Made by a program: the position numbers and the translations under genes. From contig CAZFCJ010000001.1 in the NCBI GenBank assembly GCA_964517315.1, positions 65,003 to 129,002 on the forward strand: DNA of 64,000 bases, written 5' to 3'. This DNA comes from DASWJQ01 sp964517315. GTDB lineage: Bacteria > Chloroflexota > Anaerolineae > Anaerolineales > E44-bin32. A model generated the notes under the pieces. It worked only from the letters and a program-made list of their open reading frames with translations, was not told the origin of the DNA and made no database searches. Position 1 is the stretch's first letter. Each line of letters opens with the position of its first letter. Positions 9,059 through 17,885 of the stretch are shown one piece after another.

Positions 9059-10032
9059 TCATTATCCAGACGCCGCTGCGGGTCAGCCTTTTTGGTGGAG
9101 GAACGGACTTTCCCTCTTACTACCTGAACGAGGGGGGCTGCGTCCTGAGCTTCTCCATCGACAAGTACATCTTCGTCACCATCAAGAAGCGCTTCGACGA
9201 CCTCCTGAGGGTCGGATACACAAAGACTGAGATGGTTGAGGACCTCGATGACATTGAACACGAGCTGATCAGGGAAGCGCTTCGCAAGACGGGGCTGACC
9301 CGCGGAGTGGAAGTGACGACGATGGGTGATATCCCCTCAGCGGGCTCGGGCTTGGGTTCTTCGAGCACGGTTACCGTGGGCACCCTCCATGCCATGTACG
9401 CCCATCTGGGAGAAAGCGTATTGTCCGAACGTTTGGCCCGCGAAGCGTGCCAAATCGAAATCGATATTCTGGGAAAGCCCATCGGCGTTCAGGATCAGTA
9501 CATTGCCGCATACGGCGGGGTAAGGTTCATTGAATTTCATCCGGGCGGTGAGATCGTCTGTAACAAACTCCAGCTGGATGTTGAAACCCAGCGTGGTCTG
9601 GCGGAGAACCTTTTGCTGTTCTTCACGGGCATCACACGGAAGTCGGACACGATCCTCAACGAGCAGAAATCGAATATTGAAGATCGACGACCCGTCCTGG
9701 GGCGGATGAAGGAGATCGCGCAGGAAGCTAGAGGCGAGCTCCTTCGAGGCAACCTGGACGCGGTAGGGTGTCTGCTCGATCAGGCCTGGATTGAGAAGAA
9801 AAAGATGGCCAGCCGGATCAGCAATGGGCGCATCGATGAGCTTTACTCGGCCGCCCGCGAAGCCGGTGCTCTAGGCGGGAAAATCACTGGGGCCGGCGGT
9901 GGCGGCTTCTTACTTCTGTACTGTCCCGAGGGTCGCAGGGATGCGGTGCGCGCTGCGCTGAGCGAGCTGCAGGAGCTCCCCTTCCAGATCGAACCTGACG
10001 GGTCCAAGGTTATCTTCAACTACAGGCGATAA
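9055..10032 (+). CDS. hddA: GHMP kinase, D-glycero-D-manno-heptose 7-phosphate kinase-like
   Basis: A 325-residue GHMP-family kinase. The first motif (TPLRVSLFGGGTDFPSYY) is typical of HddA and related fucose/heptose kinases. Motif 2, PSAGSGLGSSSTVTVGTLHA, is the ATP phosphate loop, and motif 3 is GGKITGAGGGGFLLLYCPEG. HddA phosphorylates D-glycero-D-manno-heptose 7-P to the 1,7-bisphosphate on the way to GDP-D-glycero-alpha-D-manno-heptose. The assignment is strengthened by an SIS isomerase immediately downstream and a GmhB-like phosphatase at 43.7 kb. It overlaps the epimerase stop by four bases, implying translational coupling. A fucokinase-type specificity cannot be excluded. Confidence 0.82.
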   Translation: MIIIQTPLRVSLFGGGTDFPSYYLNEGGCVLSFSIDKYIFVTIKKRFDDLLRVGYTKTEMVEDLDDIEHELIREALRKTGLTRGVEVTTMGDIPSAGSGLGSSSTVTVGTLHAMYAHLGESVLSERLAREACQIEIDILGKPIGVQDQYIAAYGGVRFIEFHPGGEIVCNKLQLDVETQRGLAENLLLFFTGITRKSDTILNEQKSNIEDRRPVLGRMKEIAQEARGELLRGNLDAVGCLLDQAWIEKKKMASRISNGRIDELYSAAREAGALGGKITGAGGGGFLLLYCPEGRRDAVRAALSELQELPFQIEPDGSKVIFNYRR

Positions 10033-10184
10033 ACCTTCCGGCCAGGTGATGGGCAACTAGGCGCGTTCACGACACTTGCTCAATTTCATATTCCTCATTC
10101 GGTTGGTTCTCCTGGGACTCTTTGACGTCCCTCTACATCCTTGGTTCTGGATTCGGTATCTCCCAAACGCAGGAGGAGGTTCTC

Positions 10185-11348
10185 ATGGATGACATTAAGC
10201 AGTACCTATCCGACTTGAGAGTTGCCATCGAAAGTCTAGACATCGAAACCATCGACGACGTCATTCGGACCCTGCATAAGGCGCGCCTGAACCGCCGGCA
10301 AGTGTTCACCATGGGAAACGGCGGCAGTGCGTCCACAGCGTCCCACTTCGTATGTGACTTGGCCAAGAATACGCGGCGCGAGGGTTGGGATTCGTTCCGT
10401 GTTGTGGGCCTATCTGACAACATGGCCATTCTGTCCGCTTACGCCAATGACGAGGGCTATGAAAACGCGTTCGCCCGCCAGCTTGAGAATCTGGTGAACG
10501 CAGATGACGTGGTCATAGCGATCTCGACATCCGGCGCTTCTGTCAACGTCCTGCGTGCAGTGGAGTTGGCCAAGTCGAAAGGTGCGACAACCATTGGTTT
10601 CACGGGCTTCGACGGCGGCAGGCTCCGGGAGATGGTGGATTACTCCGTCCATGTCGACAGCGATTGCATCGAGCATGTCGAAGACGCACACCTCATGTTG
10701 GAGCACTTGATCACCAGGTCGCTTCGCGAACGATTACGGGACATGTCGCTGGACGGCCGTCCGTCCGCGATGCCGGAGAAAGTGACTGAGGAATCCAACG
10801 GAGCCCAAGAGGTCCTGACCCGCATCGGTCGAGAACTGCGTGATCAAACGAATCTGAGTTCCCTTCTCCAGCGTGCTCTCATGCTCACCCTTGACAGTGT
10901 CGGGGCGGCGAGCGGCAGCATCATGGTGCTGAACGAGGAGGGTGATGTGGTCGAGGGTGCGGTCGCGTACGCGGGGGAAATCCGGTCACATCCGGCGCAA
11001 AGGCTGGCTGAAACGGTCCGTCAGGGGCTCGCAGGTTGGGTGGTTCAGACTCGTAGCTCCGCGCTGATCAACGATACGTCGGACGACTCCCGGTGGATGG
11101 AGGCGCAGTGGGAGCGCGACAGAAGGAGTTCCCGATCCGCGATCAGTGTTCCTTTGCTGGCGGCTGAGAAGGTCGTCGGTGTGCTAACCCTCACTAATGG
11201 TGATCAGGATCAGTTTACCGAGGCCGACTTGGCATTGCTAACCGCCATCGCAGTCAGTGTCTCGTTAAGTGGGGCCGAAGTCCTTAAGTTTCCACCGCGG
11301 TCGACGGCTCAAACCCGCTCCGATGGATTGCGCCAAGCCCAATTATGA
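10185..11348 (+). CDS. SIS-domain phosphosugar isomerase fused to a GAF domain (GmhA-like)
   Basis: A 387-residue protein in two parts. Residues 1-190 are a GmhA-like SIS domain: FTMGNGGSASTASHFVCDLA, then AISTSGASVNVLRAVELAK, GFDGG and DCIEHVEDAHLMLEHLI, as in sedoheptulose-7-phosphate isomerase. Residues 205-370 form a GAF domain (LSSLLQRALMLTLDSVGAAS, GLAGWVVQTRSSALINDT, SAISVPLLAAEKVVGVLTL). GmhA is normally about 190 residues with no partner. The start is ATG 10185, preceded by a near-perfect AGGAGGAGGT; an upstream extension to 10122 is unlikely. The isomerase would make D-glycero-D-manno-heptose 7-P for the kinase just upstream. The GAF domain could bind a small molecule and gate activity (inference). 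Confidence 0.85.
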   Translation: MDDIKQYLSDLRVAIESLDIETIDDVIRTLHKARLNRRQVFTMGNGGSASTASHFVCDLAKNTRREGWDSFRVVGLSDNMAILSAYANDEGYENAFARQLENLVNADDVVIAISTSGASVNVLRAVELAKSKGATTIGFTGFDGGRLREMVDYSVHVDSDCIEHVEDAHLMLEHLITRSLRERLRDMSLDGRPSAMPEKVTEESNGAQEVLTRIGRELRDQTNLSSLLQRALMLTLDSVGAASGSIMVLNEEGDVVEGAVAYAGEIRSHPAQRLAETVRQGLAGWVVQTRSSALINDTSDDSRWMEAQWERDRRSSRSAISVPLLAAEKVVGVLTLTNGDQDQFTEADLALLTAIAVSVSLSGAEVLKFPPRSTAQTRSDGLRQAQL

Positions 11349-11435
11349 CAACAAGAGAATGGCCAGAATCCCGTACTCCATCCGGTGATCACCTGCCAAA
11401 GTTGATCGTACTCTGAATTCGAAAGGTGAGACGAT

Positions 11436-12644
11436 ATGAAGGTGTTAATGATCGCGCCTCAACCGTTCTTTGAACCCCGCGGAACGCCAATAAGCGTATA
11501 TCAGCGCCTGACCGCTCTATCCAAGCTCGGCCATCAAGTTGATCTGGCGACATATCACGTCGGTGAAGAGGTCGAAATTTCGGGCGTAAGAATATTTCGC
11601 ACACCCCGCTTCCCATTCATCAAGCAGGTTAAAGTGGGTCCGTCCGTTGCGAAGCTCTTTTTGGATCTCTTTCTCTTCGGCGTTGCCTTGTTTCTGCTGG
11701 TGCGAAACCGCTACGACGCGATTCATTCTCATGAAGAGGGCTCTTTCTTCGCCATGTTTCTATCGTGGATTTCTCGAGCACCGCATGTGTACGACATGCA
11801 CTCCAGTCTGCCACGCCAGCTGGAAAACTTCGGTTATGGATATCTGTGGCCGGCCGTAAAACTCTTCGAGATATTGGAGAATTCAGTGCTCAAGTCCGCA
11901 GATGCCGTCATCACTATCGATGAAAATCTTGCGGATCACGCCAGATCCATCTGCCCATCGGCCCGGGTCTTCATCATTGAGAATATGGCCCTGAAAGCCG
12001 ATACATCAACGGAGTACCCAGAGGTGGATCGGCTTGAGAATGATCTGGCTGCGTCGAACCGCCTGGTGGTTGTTTACACCGGGACATTTGAGCGTTACCA
12101 AGGTCTGGACATCTTGTTGTCTGCGCTGCGGCTCGCGCTGTCCGAATCACGCAACTTGGCCCTCGTCCTGGTGGGTGGCAAGGAGAGGCAGATCCAGCAG
12201 CTCCGGGCTATGGCAGCTGAATTGCACTTGGAGGATCAGGTTTTCTTTGCCGGTACGGTCCCATTTGAGGAGGCCACCGCGTACCTTGATATGGCTCAAG
12301 TCCTCGTCTCACCCCGCATCGGAGGAACGTCGGTTCCCTTGAAAATCTACTCTTATCTACAGGCAGGAAAACCGATTCTGGCGACCCGGATACGGGCTCA
12401 CACCCAGGTTCTCAAGGACGGGACGGCCTTGTTGGTCGAGCCGACCGGAGAGGGTCTGGCGCAGGGTCTCGTTCGCCTCCTCGAGGATTCTGAGCTGAGG
12501 CAGCGGCTGGCGGTCGGAGCTAGAGAGTTGGCACGGACCAGCTATGATCCTTCGAGCTACTTGCTTCGTATCAGCGATCTTTATGACCAGCTGGCGTCAC
12601 CCGTCGAAGTCGCCAACCCGGCTGCCCAGACGACGGAAAATTGA
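11436..12644 (+). CDS. Glycosyltransferase family 4 (GT-B)
   Basis: A 402-residue GT-B enzyme opening with MKVLMIAPQPFFEPRGTPIS, the glycine loop of the acceptor domain. HSHEEGSFFAMFLS and YDMHSSLPRQLENFG are typical of the acceptor side. The donor domain has VVYTGTFERYQGLDILL, LVLVGGKERQIQQL, VFFAGTVPFEEA and SPRIGGTSVPLKIYSYLQAG with the sugar-nucleotide binding pattern. A hydrophobic stretch near residues 70-90 may be membrane-associated. AAAGGTGAG precedes the ATG. The next gene starts seven bases after the stop. Confidence 0.9.
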   Translation: MKVLMIAPQPFFEPRGTPISVYQRLTALSKLGHQVDLATYHVGEEVEISGVRIFRTPRFPFIKQVKVGPSVAKLFLDLFLFGVALFLLVRNRYDAIHSHEEGSFFAMFLSWISRAPHVYDMHSSLPRQLENFGYGYLWPAVKLFEILENSVLKSADAVITIDENLADHARSICPSARVFIIENMALKADTSTEYPEVDRLENDLAASNRLVVVYTGTFERYQGLDILLSALRLALSESRNLALVLVGGKERQIQQLRAMAAELHLEDQVFFAGTVPFEEATAYLDMAQVLVSPRIGGTSVPLKIYSYLQAGKPILATRIRAHTQVLKDGTALLVEPTGEGLAQGLVRLLEDSELRQRLAVGARELARTSYDPSSYLLRISDLYDQLASPVEVANPAAQTTEN

Positions 12645-12651
12645 CCTGACC

Positions 12652-14580
12652 ATGTGCGGCATCTGTGGTTTTGTGGGCGGTTCCGATACGGAGACCAAAC
12701 GGGCAGGGACGATCCGGGCCATGACGGATCGCCTTCGACATCGCGGCCCGGATGATGAGGGCTTCCACCTCGAAGGTCCCACGGCGCTGGGAGTGAGGCG
12801 TCTGTCGATTATCGATCTGGTCACCGGCCAGCAACCGGTCAAGAATGAAGACGGGACGATATGGCTGATCTTTAACGGGGAAATCTACAATTTCGTCACT
12901 CTCCGCAGCGAGCTCCGGGACCGGGGGCACTCATTTCGTTCCTCCGGAGACACGGAGGTCCTCGTCCACGCCTATGAGGAGTATGGTCTTGAATTCCTGA
13001 AGAAGCTCAACGGAATGTTTGCTATCGCTTTGTGGGATAAGCGGCGAGCCCGGTTGCTCCTCGCCCGGGATCGGATCGGAATCAAGCCGCTTTACTACTG
13101 GCATGGGAATGGCCAGATCGTCTTCGGCTCTGAAATGAAGGCGCTGCTGGCTCACCCCGCGGTGCCTCGCCGGGTTAACCCATTTGCTCTGGACGAGTTT
13201 ATGACTCTTGAGTACGTGTCTGGACCCCACACGATCCTCCAGGGCATCTCAAAGCTTCAACCCGGACATTATCTCGAGTATCAAGATGGCCGGATATCGA
13301 TCGAGCCCTATTGGAAGCTGGAACCGGTCGAGGTCCCGGCGGATGAAGAGGACTGTAAAGCACGGCTAGCAGAGCTCATTGAAGATGCGGTCAAACTGCG
13401 GTTGGTGAGCGACGTGCCACTGGGCGCCTTCCTCAGCGGCGGCATCGATTCAAGCACCGTGCTTTACTTCATGACCAAACTGGTTTCTGAGCCCGTTAGA
13501 GCCTTCTCAATCGGATTCGGCGACTCCAGTTACAACGAACTTCCCGACGCTCGACGTGTGGCCGCCCAGTTGGGCGCGCGACACCATGAATCAATCCTGA
13601 GACCGGACATCGGTCCGCTTGTGGAGCGCCTGGTCGGCCATTTGGATGAGCCGTTCGGGGATGTGTCCATCGTCCCGACGTATCTGGTGTCCGACTTGGC
13701 GAGTCGACATGTGAAGGTCGTGCTCTCTGGCGATGGGGGAGACGAGATATTTGCAGGCTACGAGACTTACGTGGCCCAGCACCTGGCACGGCTGTACGAC
13801 CGTCTACCCGCTTCGATTCGCAAAAGCTTGCTACCCACGCTGATGGAGAAGGTGCCCCCACAACCGGCCAAGAAGGGAATCCTTAACAAAGCCAAGAGGT
13901 TTGTGGAAGGGGGCATCTACCCCGCTGGCTTGCACCATGCGCGCTGGATGCTGCACATGCCAGAAAGAGCCAAGGACGACCTATATCGAAGGGAATTCCG
14001 TGCAGCGATCGAGGGTAGGAGGGCGACCGAGTCGCTGGAGGCTTTCTTCAAGGCAGCGGCCGATCATGAGCCTCTGGCTCAGCAGCAGTACGTCGACATC
14101 CACTCCTATCTGGTTGACGACATTCTGACGAAGGTGGACAGAATGAGTATGGCGGCATCCATAGAGGCGAGGGTCCCTCTCTTGGATCATCGGGTTGTGG
14201 AGTTCGCTTGGAGCCTTCCACCACACATGAAACTCAGGCTTGGCGAGTCAAAAGTGATCCTTCGTCGCATGATGCAAGGTCATTTGCCGGGGCATGTTCT
14301 GGAAAAGCCGAAAGATGGGTTCAGCATCCCGGTCAAGCACTGGCTCCGGACTTCCTTGCGACCGATGATGGAGGATCTGTTGTCCGAAGCCAGCCTGAAC
14401 CGCCGCGGTTACTTCCAGCCGCAAGTTGTCCGTGAGTGGATGGACGAACATTTGGAGGGGCGTGTGAATCACGCTCACCGCCTGTGGGGGATGATGGTGT
14501 TTGAGATGTGGGCGCGCGAAGTCCTCGACGAGTCGGCCGCTCAGCTGCATGTCGCTGCAATGTCGAGGGCGGATGGATGA
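12652..14580 (+). CDS. asnB: Asparagine synthetase, glutamine-hydrolysing (AsnB type)
   Basis: A 642-residue class II glutamine amidotransferase with a synthetase domain. The N-terminal Cys after fMet (MCGICGFVGG) is the glutaminase nucleophile and fixes the start at ATG 12652. HRGPDDEGF, NGEIYNF and GDTEVLVHAYEEYG line the glutamine site. The synthetase domain has the PP-loop LGAFLSGGIDSSTVLYF and SGDGGDEIFAGYE. In glycan clusters, AsnB homologues are often thought to amidate a carboxylate such as a uronic acid rather than make free asparagine (inference). Its stop overlaps the methyltransferase start by four bases. Confidence 0.93.
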   Translation: MCGICGFVGGSDTETKRAGTIRAMTDRLRHRGPDDEGFHLEGPTALGVRRLSIIDLVTGQQPVKNEDGTIWLIFNGEIYNFVTLRSELRDRGHSFRSSGDTEVLVHAYEEYGLEFLKKLNGMFAIALWDKRRARLLLARDRIGIKPLYYWHGNGQIVFGSEMKALLAHPAVPRRVNPFALDEFMTLEYVSGPHTILQGISKLQPGHYLEYQDGRISIEPYWKLEPVEVPADEEDCKARLAELIEDAVKLRLVSDVPLGAFLSGGIDSSTVLYFMTKLVSEPVRAFSIGFGDSSYNELPDARRVAAQLGARHHESILRPDIGPLVERLVGHLDEPFGDVSIVPTYLVSDLASRHVKVVLSGDGGDEIFAGYETYVAQHLARLYDRLPASIRKSLLPTLMEKVPPQPAKKGILNKAKRFVEGGIYPAGLHHARWMLHMPERAKDDLYRREFRAAIEGRRATESLEAFFKAAADHEPLAQQQYVDIHSYLVDDILTKVDRMSMAASIEARVPLLDHRVVEFAWSLPPHMKLRLGESKVILRRMMQGHLPGHVLEKPKDGFSIPVKHWLRTSLRPMMEDLLSEASLNRRGYFQPQVVREWMDEHLEGRVNHAHRLWGMMVFEMWAREVLDESAAQLHVAAMSRADG

Positions 14581-15356
14581 GTGACCGGAGCGGCGATATC
14601 GCCCAAATTCAAACCTATTGGAATGAAAACATCCATGACCTGGAAGTCGTCAGCCACCCTGTGGGCACGACCGAATTCTTCGCCGAGCTGGCAGCCTATC
14701 GGTTCGATAAGCTCAAGTACCTGCCCGAGCGCGTTGATTTCGGCGCTTTTCAAGGCACGAAGCTGCTGGAGATCGGTTGTGGCGTGGGCATAGACCTGGT
14801 GAGATTTGCAGCAGGTGGGGCCCGTGTGACCGGAATCGATTTGGCTGAAAGATCCATCGAGTTGGCGCGCCAAAATCTCGGACAACAAGATCTCGAAGCT
14901 GAGTTGAGCGTGATGGATGGGGAAGCCATGGAGTACCCTGACAATCGGTTCGATGTGGTCTACGCACACGGCGTGCTGCAATACACCGCCGATCCCCCCC
15001 GCATGGTCTCCGAGATTCTTCGAGTGCTGAAACCGGGCGGGCAGGCGATCTTGATGGTCTACAATCGAGTCTCCTGGCTCAACGCGCTGTCAAGGATCAC
15101 AGGAGTCCCAATAGAACATCAAGAGGCGCCATTTCTGCACAAATTCTCCCCCCGTGAGTTTCGGTCCCTGCTGGGCGAATTCTCCGACGTCACGATCCTG
15201 ACGGAACGCTTCCCGGTTCCCACGAAACTCCACCAGGGTCTCAAGGCGGTCCTCTACAACGAGCTCTTTGTGCGCGCCTTCAACCTGCTTCCGCAAAGAT
15301 GGGTGCAGCCATTTGGCTGGCACTTGATGGCGTTTGCCCGTGCGGAGGCGACATGA
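14577..15356 (+). CDS. Class I SAM-dependent methyltransferase
   Basis: A 259-residue Methyltransf_11-type enzyme. Motif I is LLEIGCGVGIDLVRFAAGG, motif II ends in GIDLAERSIELAR, and FDVVYAHGVLQYTADP and LRVLKPGGQAILMVYN are the later motifs. The C-terminal part is typical of lipid or sugar methyltransferases with an acceptor cap. It starts at ATG 14577 inside the stop of the asnB gene, and its own stop overlaps the next gene, forming a tightly coupled three-gene run. The substrate is unknown; O-methylation of a surface sugar is the simplest reading. Confidence 0.9.
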   Translation: MSDRSGDIAQIQTYWNENIHDLEVVSHPVGTTEFFAELAAYRFDKLKYLPERVDFGAFQGTKLLEIGCGVGIDLVRFAAGGARVTGIDLAERSIELARQNLGQQDLEAELSVMDGEAMEYPDNRFDVVYAHGVLQYTADPPRMVSEILRVLKPGGQAILMVYNRVSWLNALSRITGVPIEHQEAPFLHKFSPREFRSLLGEFSDVTILTERFPVPTKLHQGLKAVLYNELFVRAFNLLPQRWVQPFGWHLMAFARAEAT

Positions 15357-17020
15357 CCACCGCTCTACGGCGTGATCCGCGCGCCCTTGCCGGGGGGGCG
15401 TTTGACGTTTTGGTCGTTGGCGGCGGGATCAGCGGTGCCTGCATCTTGCGTGATGCTGCGATGCGCGGTCTGAAGGCTGCCCTGGTCGAGCAGGGGGACT
15501 TCGGCGAGGCAACCTCCTCCAACAGTATGCGAGTGATCCACGGCGGGCTTCGCTATCTGCAGGACGCGGATTTGCGACGGGTGCGGAGGATGATCGCAGA
15601 GCGCCGAAGTTGGCAGCGAATCGCCCCTCATCAGGTCCATCCACTTGCGTTCATGCTGCCCACACATGGGCATGGATTGCGTTCTCGCAGGGCCATGGCC
15701 GCTGCGCTGCGACTTAACGATTGGCTGGGCTTCGATCGCAATCGAGGTGTTCCAAAGGAGATCGAGCTGCCTTCCAGCCGGGTCATGGGGCGGGAAGCCA
15801 GCCTTGGAATTCTCCCCGGTCTTGACTCTGAAGGCCATGTGACGGGGGCGGCGCTGTGGTACGACGCGCAGATTTACAACTCCGAACAGCTGCTGTTTTC
15901 GATATTGGAATCGGCTGGTCAAGATGGGGCACGGTTCCTGAATTACGTAAAGGCTGCCGAATTGCTGATAGAGGATGATCGTGTCGTTGGCGTGCATGCT
16001 CGGGATCAGATAACCGGGGAGGGGTTCGATATCAGGGCGGCGATGGTCGTTAACGCCGCGGGGCCCTGGGCGGATCAACTTCTGACGGGACTTGGCCACG
16101 CAAACGGGCGTTATTTCCGGCCGTCATTGGCGATGAATCTGGTCGTACCTCAACTTTTGCCAGATATTGCCGTGGGTCTGACGGTCCCCACTGGGAGCAA
16201 CGGACGACAGAGGACTTTCTTTGCCGTCCCCTGGCGCGGCGTTTCCATCATCGGTACGAGTCACACGGACTACGGTGGGACGACTGGCGGGCTGGAACCT
16301 GATGAGGGCTCCATTGAGCGCTTGCTGCGCGCCAGCCGCCGGATGTTCCCGGGCGCCCATCTGCAGCGGGATGATGTGCTTTGGGTCCACTTTGGCTTGT
16401 TGCCACAAGCCGCGGATGGGGGCGCGAGCCGGGTCGACCTGTGGCGGCAGGGCAGAGTCATCGATCACCGCGCGCGAGACGGGATCGAGGGTCTTATTAC
16501 AGCCATCGGAGTGAAGTACACGGAGGCGCGCTGGTTGGCGGAACGCACTGTCGACCTTGTCTCTTCACACCGGACCGAAAAGCTGGCGCCTTGCAGCACG
16601 AAATCTACCCCGATCGTAGGAGGTGACCTGGGATCCGTCGGCGCACTCACAAACGAGCTAAGGGAAAAATATCCAGGGATCAGCCGGCTCGCTGCCCACT
16701 CGCTTGTTCGCACCTATGGACAACAGGCCCTTGAGATTTTGCGTCTGAGCCGCGGATCCAGCAAAATGTTACGGCCGGTCGAGGGTCAGAATGAGGTATT
16801 GCGCGTGGAGATAGTCTACGCGGTTCGCCGCCAGATGGCGCAGCATCTGGAGGACGTCATGCTACGACGCACCAATTTGGCCAGCCGGGGCTGGCCGGGC
16901 GAAGCAGTTAGCGAGGAAGTGGCCCGGATCATGGCCGAGGAATTGGACTGGACGGAGAGCCGGCAATTGGAGGAGATAAGCTTTCTTAGGGAGAGGCTGC
17001 GTCAGAAAGTGGCGGTCTAG
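15353..17020 (+). CDS. glpD: Glycerol-3-phosphate dehydrogenase, FAD-dependent (GlpD-like)
   Basis: A 555-residue FAD oxidoreductase. The Rossmann motif is VLVVGGGISGACILRDAAMR, followed by SSNSMRVIHGGLRYLQ, the GlpD signature around the flavin. VNAAGPWAD and FFAVPWRGVSIIGTSHTDY are further DAO/GlpD motifs. The C-terminal DAO_C-like domain (VRRQMAQHLEDVMLRRTN) is present. It oxidises glycerol-3-P to dihydroxyacetone phosphate and passes electrons to quinone at the membrane. It is odd in a glycan cluster. Its four-base overlap with a methyltransferase and close linkage to AsnB suggest a dedicated surface-glycan job rather than central glycerol metabolism (inference). Confidence 0.88.
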   Translation: MTTALRRDPRALAGGAFDVLVVGGGISGACILRDAAMRGLKAALVEQGDFGEATSSNSMRVIHGGLRYLQDADLRRVRRMIAERRSWQRIAPHQVHPLAFMLPTHGHGLRSRRAMAAALRLNDWLGFDRNRGVPKEIELPSSRVMGREASLGILPGLDSEGHVTGAALWYDAQIYNSEQLLFSILESAGQDGARFLNYVKAAELLIEDDRVVGVHARDQITGEGFDIRAAMVVNAAGPWADQLLTGLGHANGRYFRPSLAMNLVVPQLLPDIAVGLTVPTGSNGRQRTFFAVPWRGVSIIGTSHTDYGGTTGGLEPDEGSIERLLRASRRMFPGAHLQRDDVLWVHFGLLPQAADGGASRVDLWRQGRVIDHRARDGIEGLITAIGVKYTEARWLAERTVDLVSSHRTEKLAPCSTKSTPIVGGDLGSVGALTNELREKYPGISRLAAHSLVRTYGQQALEILRLSRGSSKMLRPVEGQNEVLRVEIVYAVRRQMAQHLEDVMLRRTNLASRGWPGEAVSEEVARIMAEELDWTESRQLEEISFLRERLRQKVAV

Positions 17021-17033
17021 GTCAACCACGAAG

Positions 17034-17582
17034 ATGCCATCACCGATCGCTCATTCTGTCACTGGCATTGTTGCAGCGAACTACTGGGATCGTGCGAGCA
17101 AGACTACACTCGGGGTCTTGGCGACCCCCGCCCGGCTGGGGCTTCTGATCTTGCTTGCAAATTTGCCAGATCTTGACTTCGCAGGTGACCTGTTGCTGGG
17201 CCAGCGAGTTCACCACACCTTCACGCACAGCATCGCATTCGCGCTGGGGTTCAGCTTGATTTTGGCCGTCGTGTTGTTTGGGCTCGGATTTTCTTTCCGC
17301 TGGGCGTTTGGGCTCATCATGTCGGTCTATGCATCGCATATCGCCCTGGACATGCTGGGTGGTGGCCCTGGAGTACAGTTGTTCTGGCCATGGTCTGCGG
17401 AGTACGTACGCTCTTCTATTCAATTCTTTCCGTCGGTGCACCATTCACGTGGACTGGTCGACTTTAGTCACCTCGTCTTTGTGGGGTTTGAACTCGCCTA
17501 CGCGGGATTGCTCATATGGCTGACGAAAATGGGGGGTCGAATACTTCGGAAGGATATGAATGAAGAGCTCGAAAGTGCCTGA
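17034..17582 (+). CDS. Metal-dependent membrane hydrolase, YdjM/DUF457 family
   Basis: A 182-residue membrane protein with about four transmembrane segments. The family signature is present: MPSPIAHSVTGIVAA at the N-terminus, ANLPDLDFAGD (Pro-Asp-x-Asp), HHTFTHSIAFALG and YASHIALDMLGGG. The His and Asp residues form a presumed metal site, and FFPSVHHSRGLVDF carries further His. The biochemical role of the family is poorly known. It follows glpD by 13 bases and ends that sub-operon. The next 300 bp are non-coding. Confidence 0.8.
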   Translation: MPSPIAHSVTGIVAANYWDRASKTTLGVLATPARLGLLILLANLPDLDFAGDLLLGQRVHHTFTHSIAFALGFSLILAVVLFGLGFSFRWAFGLIMSVYASHIALDMLGGGPGVQLFWPWSAEYVRSSIQFFPSVHHSRGLVDFSHLVFVGFELAYAGLLIWLTKMGGRILRKDMNEELESA

Positions 17583-17660
17583 GAAGAACCGGCTGGCGTC
17601 TGTTGAACCGCACCAGTTAAAGGCCTTTTGAAGAACCCCTGAGAAACCGCTCCAAATAGA

Positions 17661-17757
17661 AGACGGGCTCTCGATTCGAACCTCGCTGGCGCTCGCGCAA
17701 GCGAGCGCCTTATCAGGGCGTTGTAGCACAGCGCTCCCATGCTGTGCGCGGTGCCGA
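17661..17757 (-). other. Degenerate tRNA-like sequence in a 300-bp intergenic stretch
   Basis: Between the YdjM-like gene and the second asnB lies a minus-strand stretch with tRNA-like pieces. They are GGTTCGAATC (17673-17682, the T-loop consensus), CGCC-CTGATAA-GGCG (a possible anticodon arm reading GAT) and CTCGC-TTGC-GCGAG (a long variable-arm-like hairpin). The T-stem does not pair beyond one base pair and no acceptor stem is visible, so it is not a functional tRNA as read. A strong 9-bp hairpin with a four-base loop (17688-17709) and a 7-bp hairpin (17726-17747) dominate the folding. It could be a tRNA relic or integration scar. Nothing else is seen in 17583-17885. Confidence 0.3.
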
Positions 17758-17885
17758 TTATGATTTCAATCCCGCTCATTTTGGCCAGCTCCTCATCTAC
17801 GATGACCCCGTGACTGAATGCTTAGTAGAGCTGCGAACTTCGTTCCTGGCTGTGGTAGATCGAAAGACGTTAAGAGGTGACGATT

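Noticed and set aside
12544..12651. Longer start for the first asnB
   Set aside because: The enzyme needs Cys directly after the initiator Met, which fixes the start at 12652.
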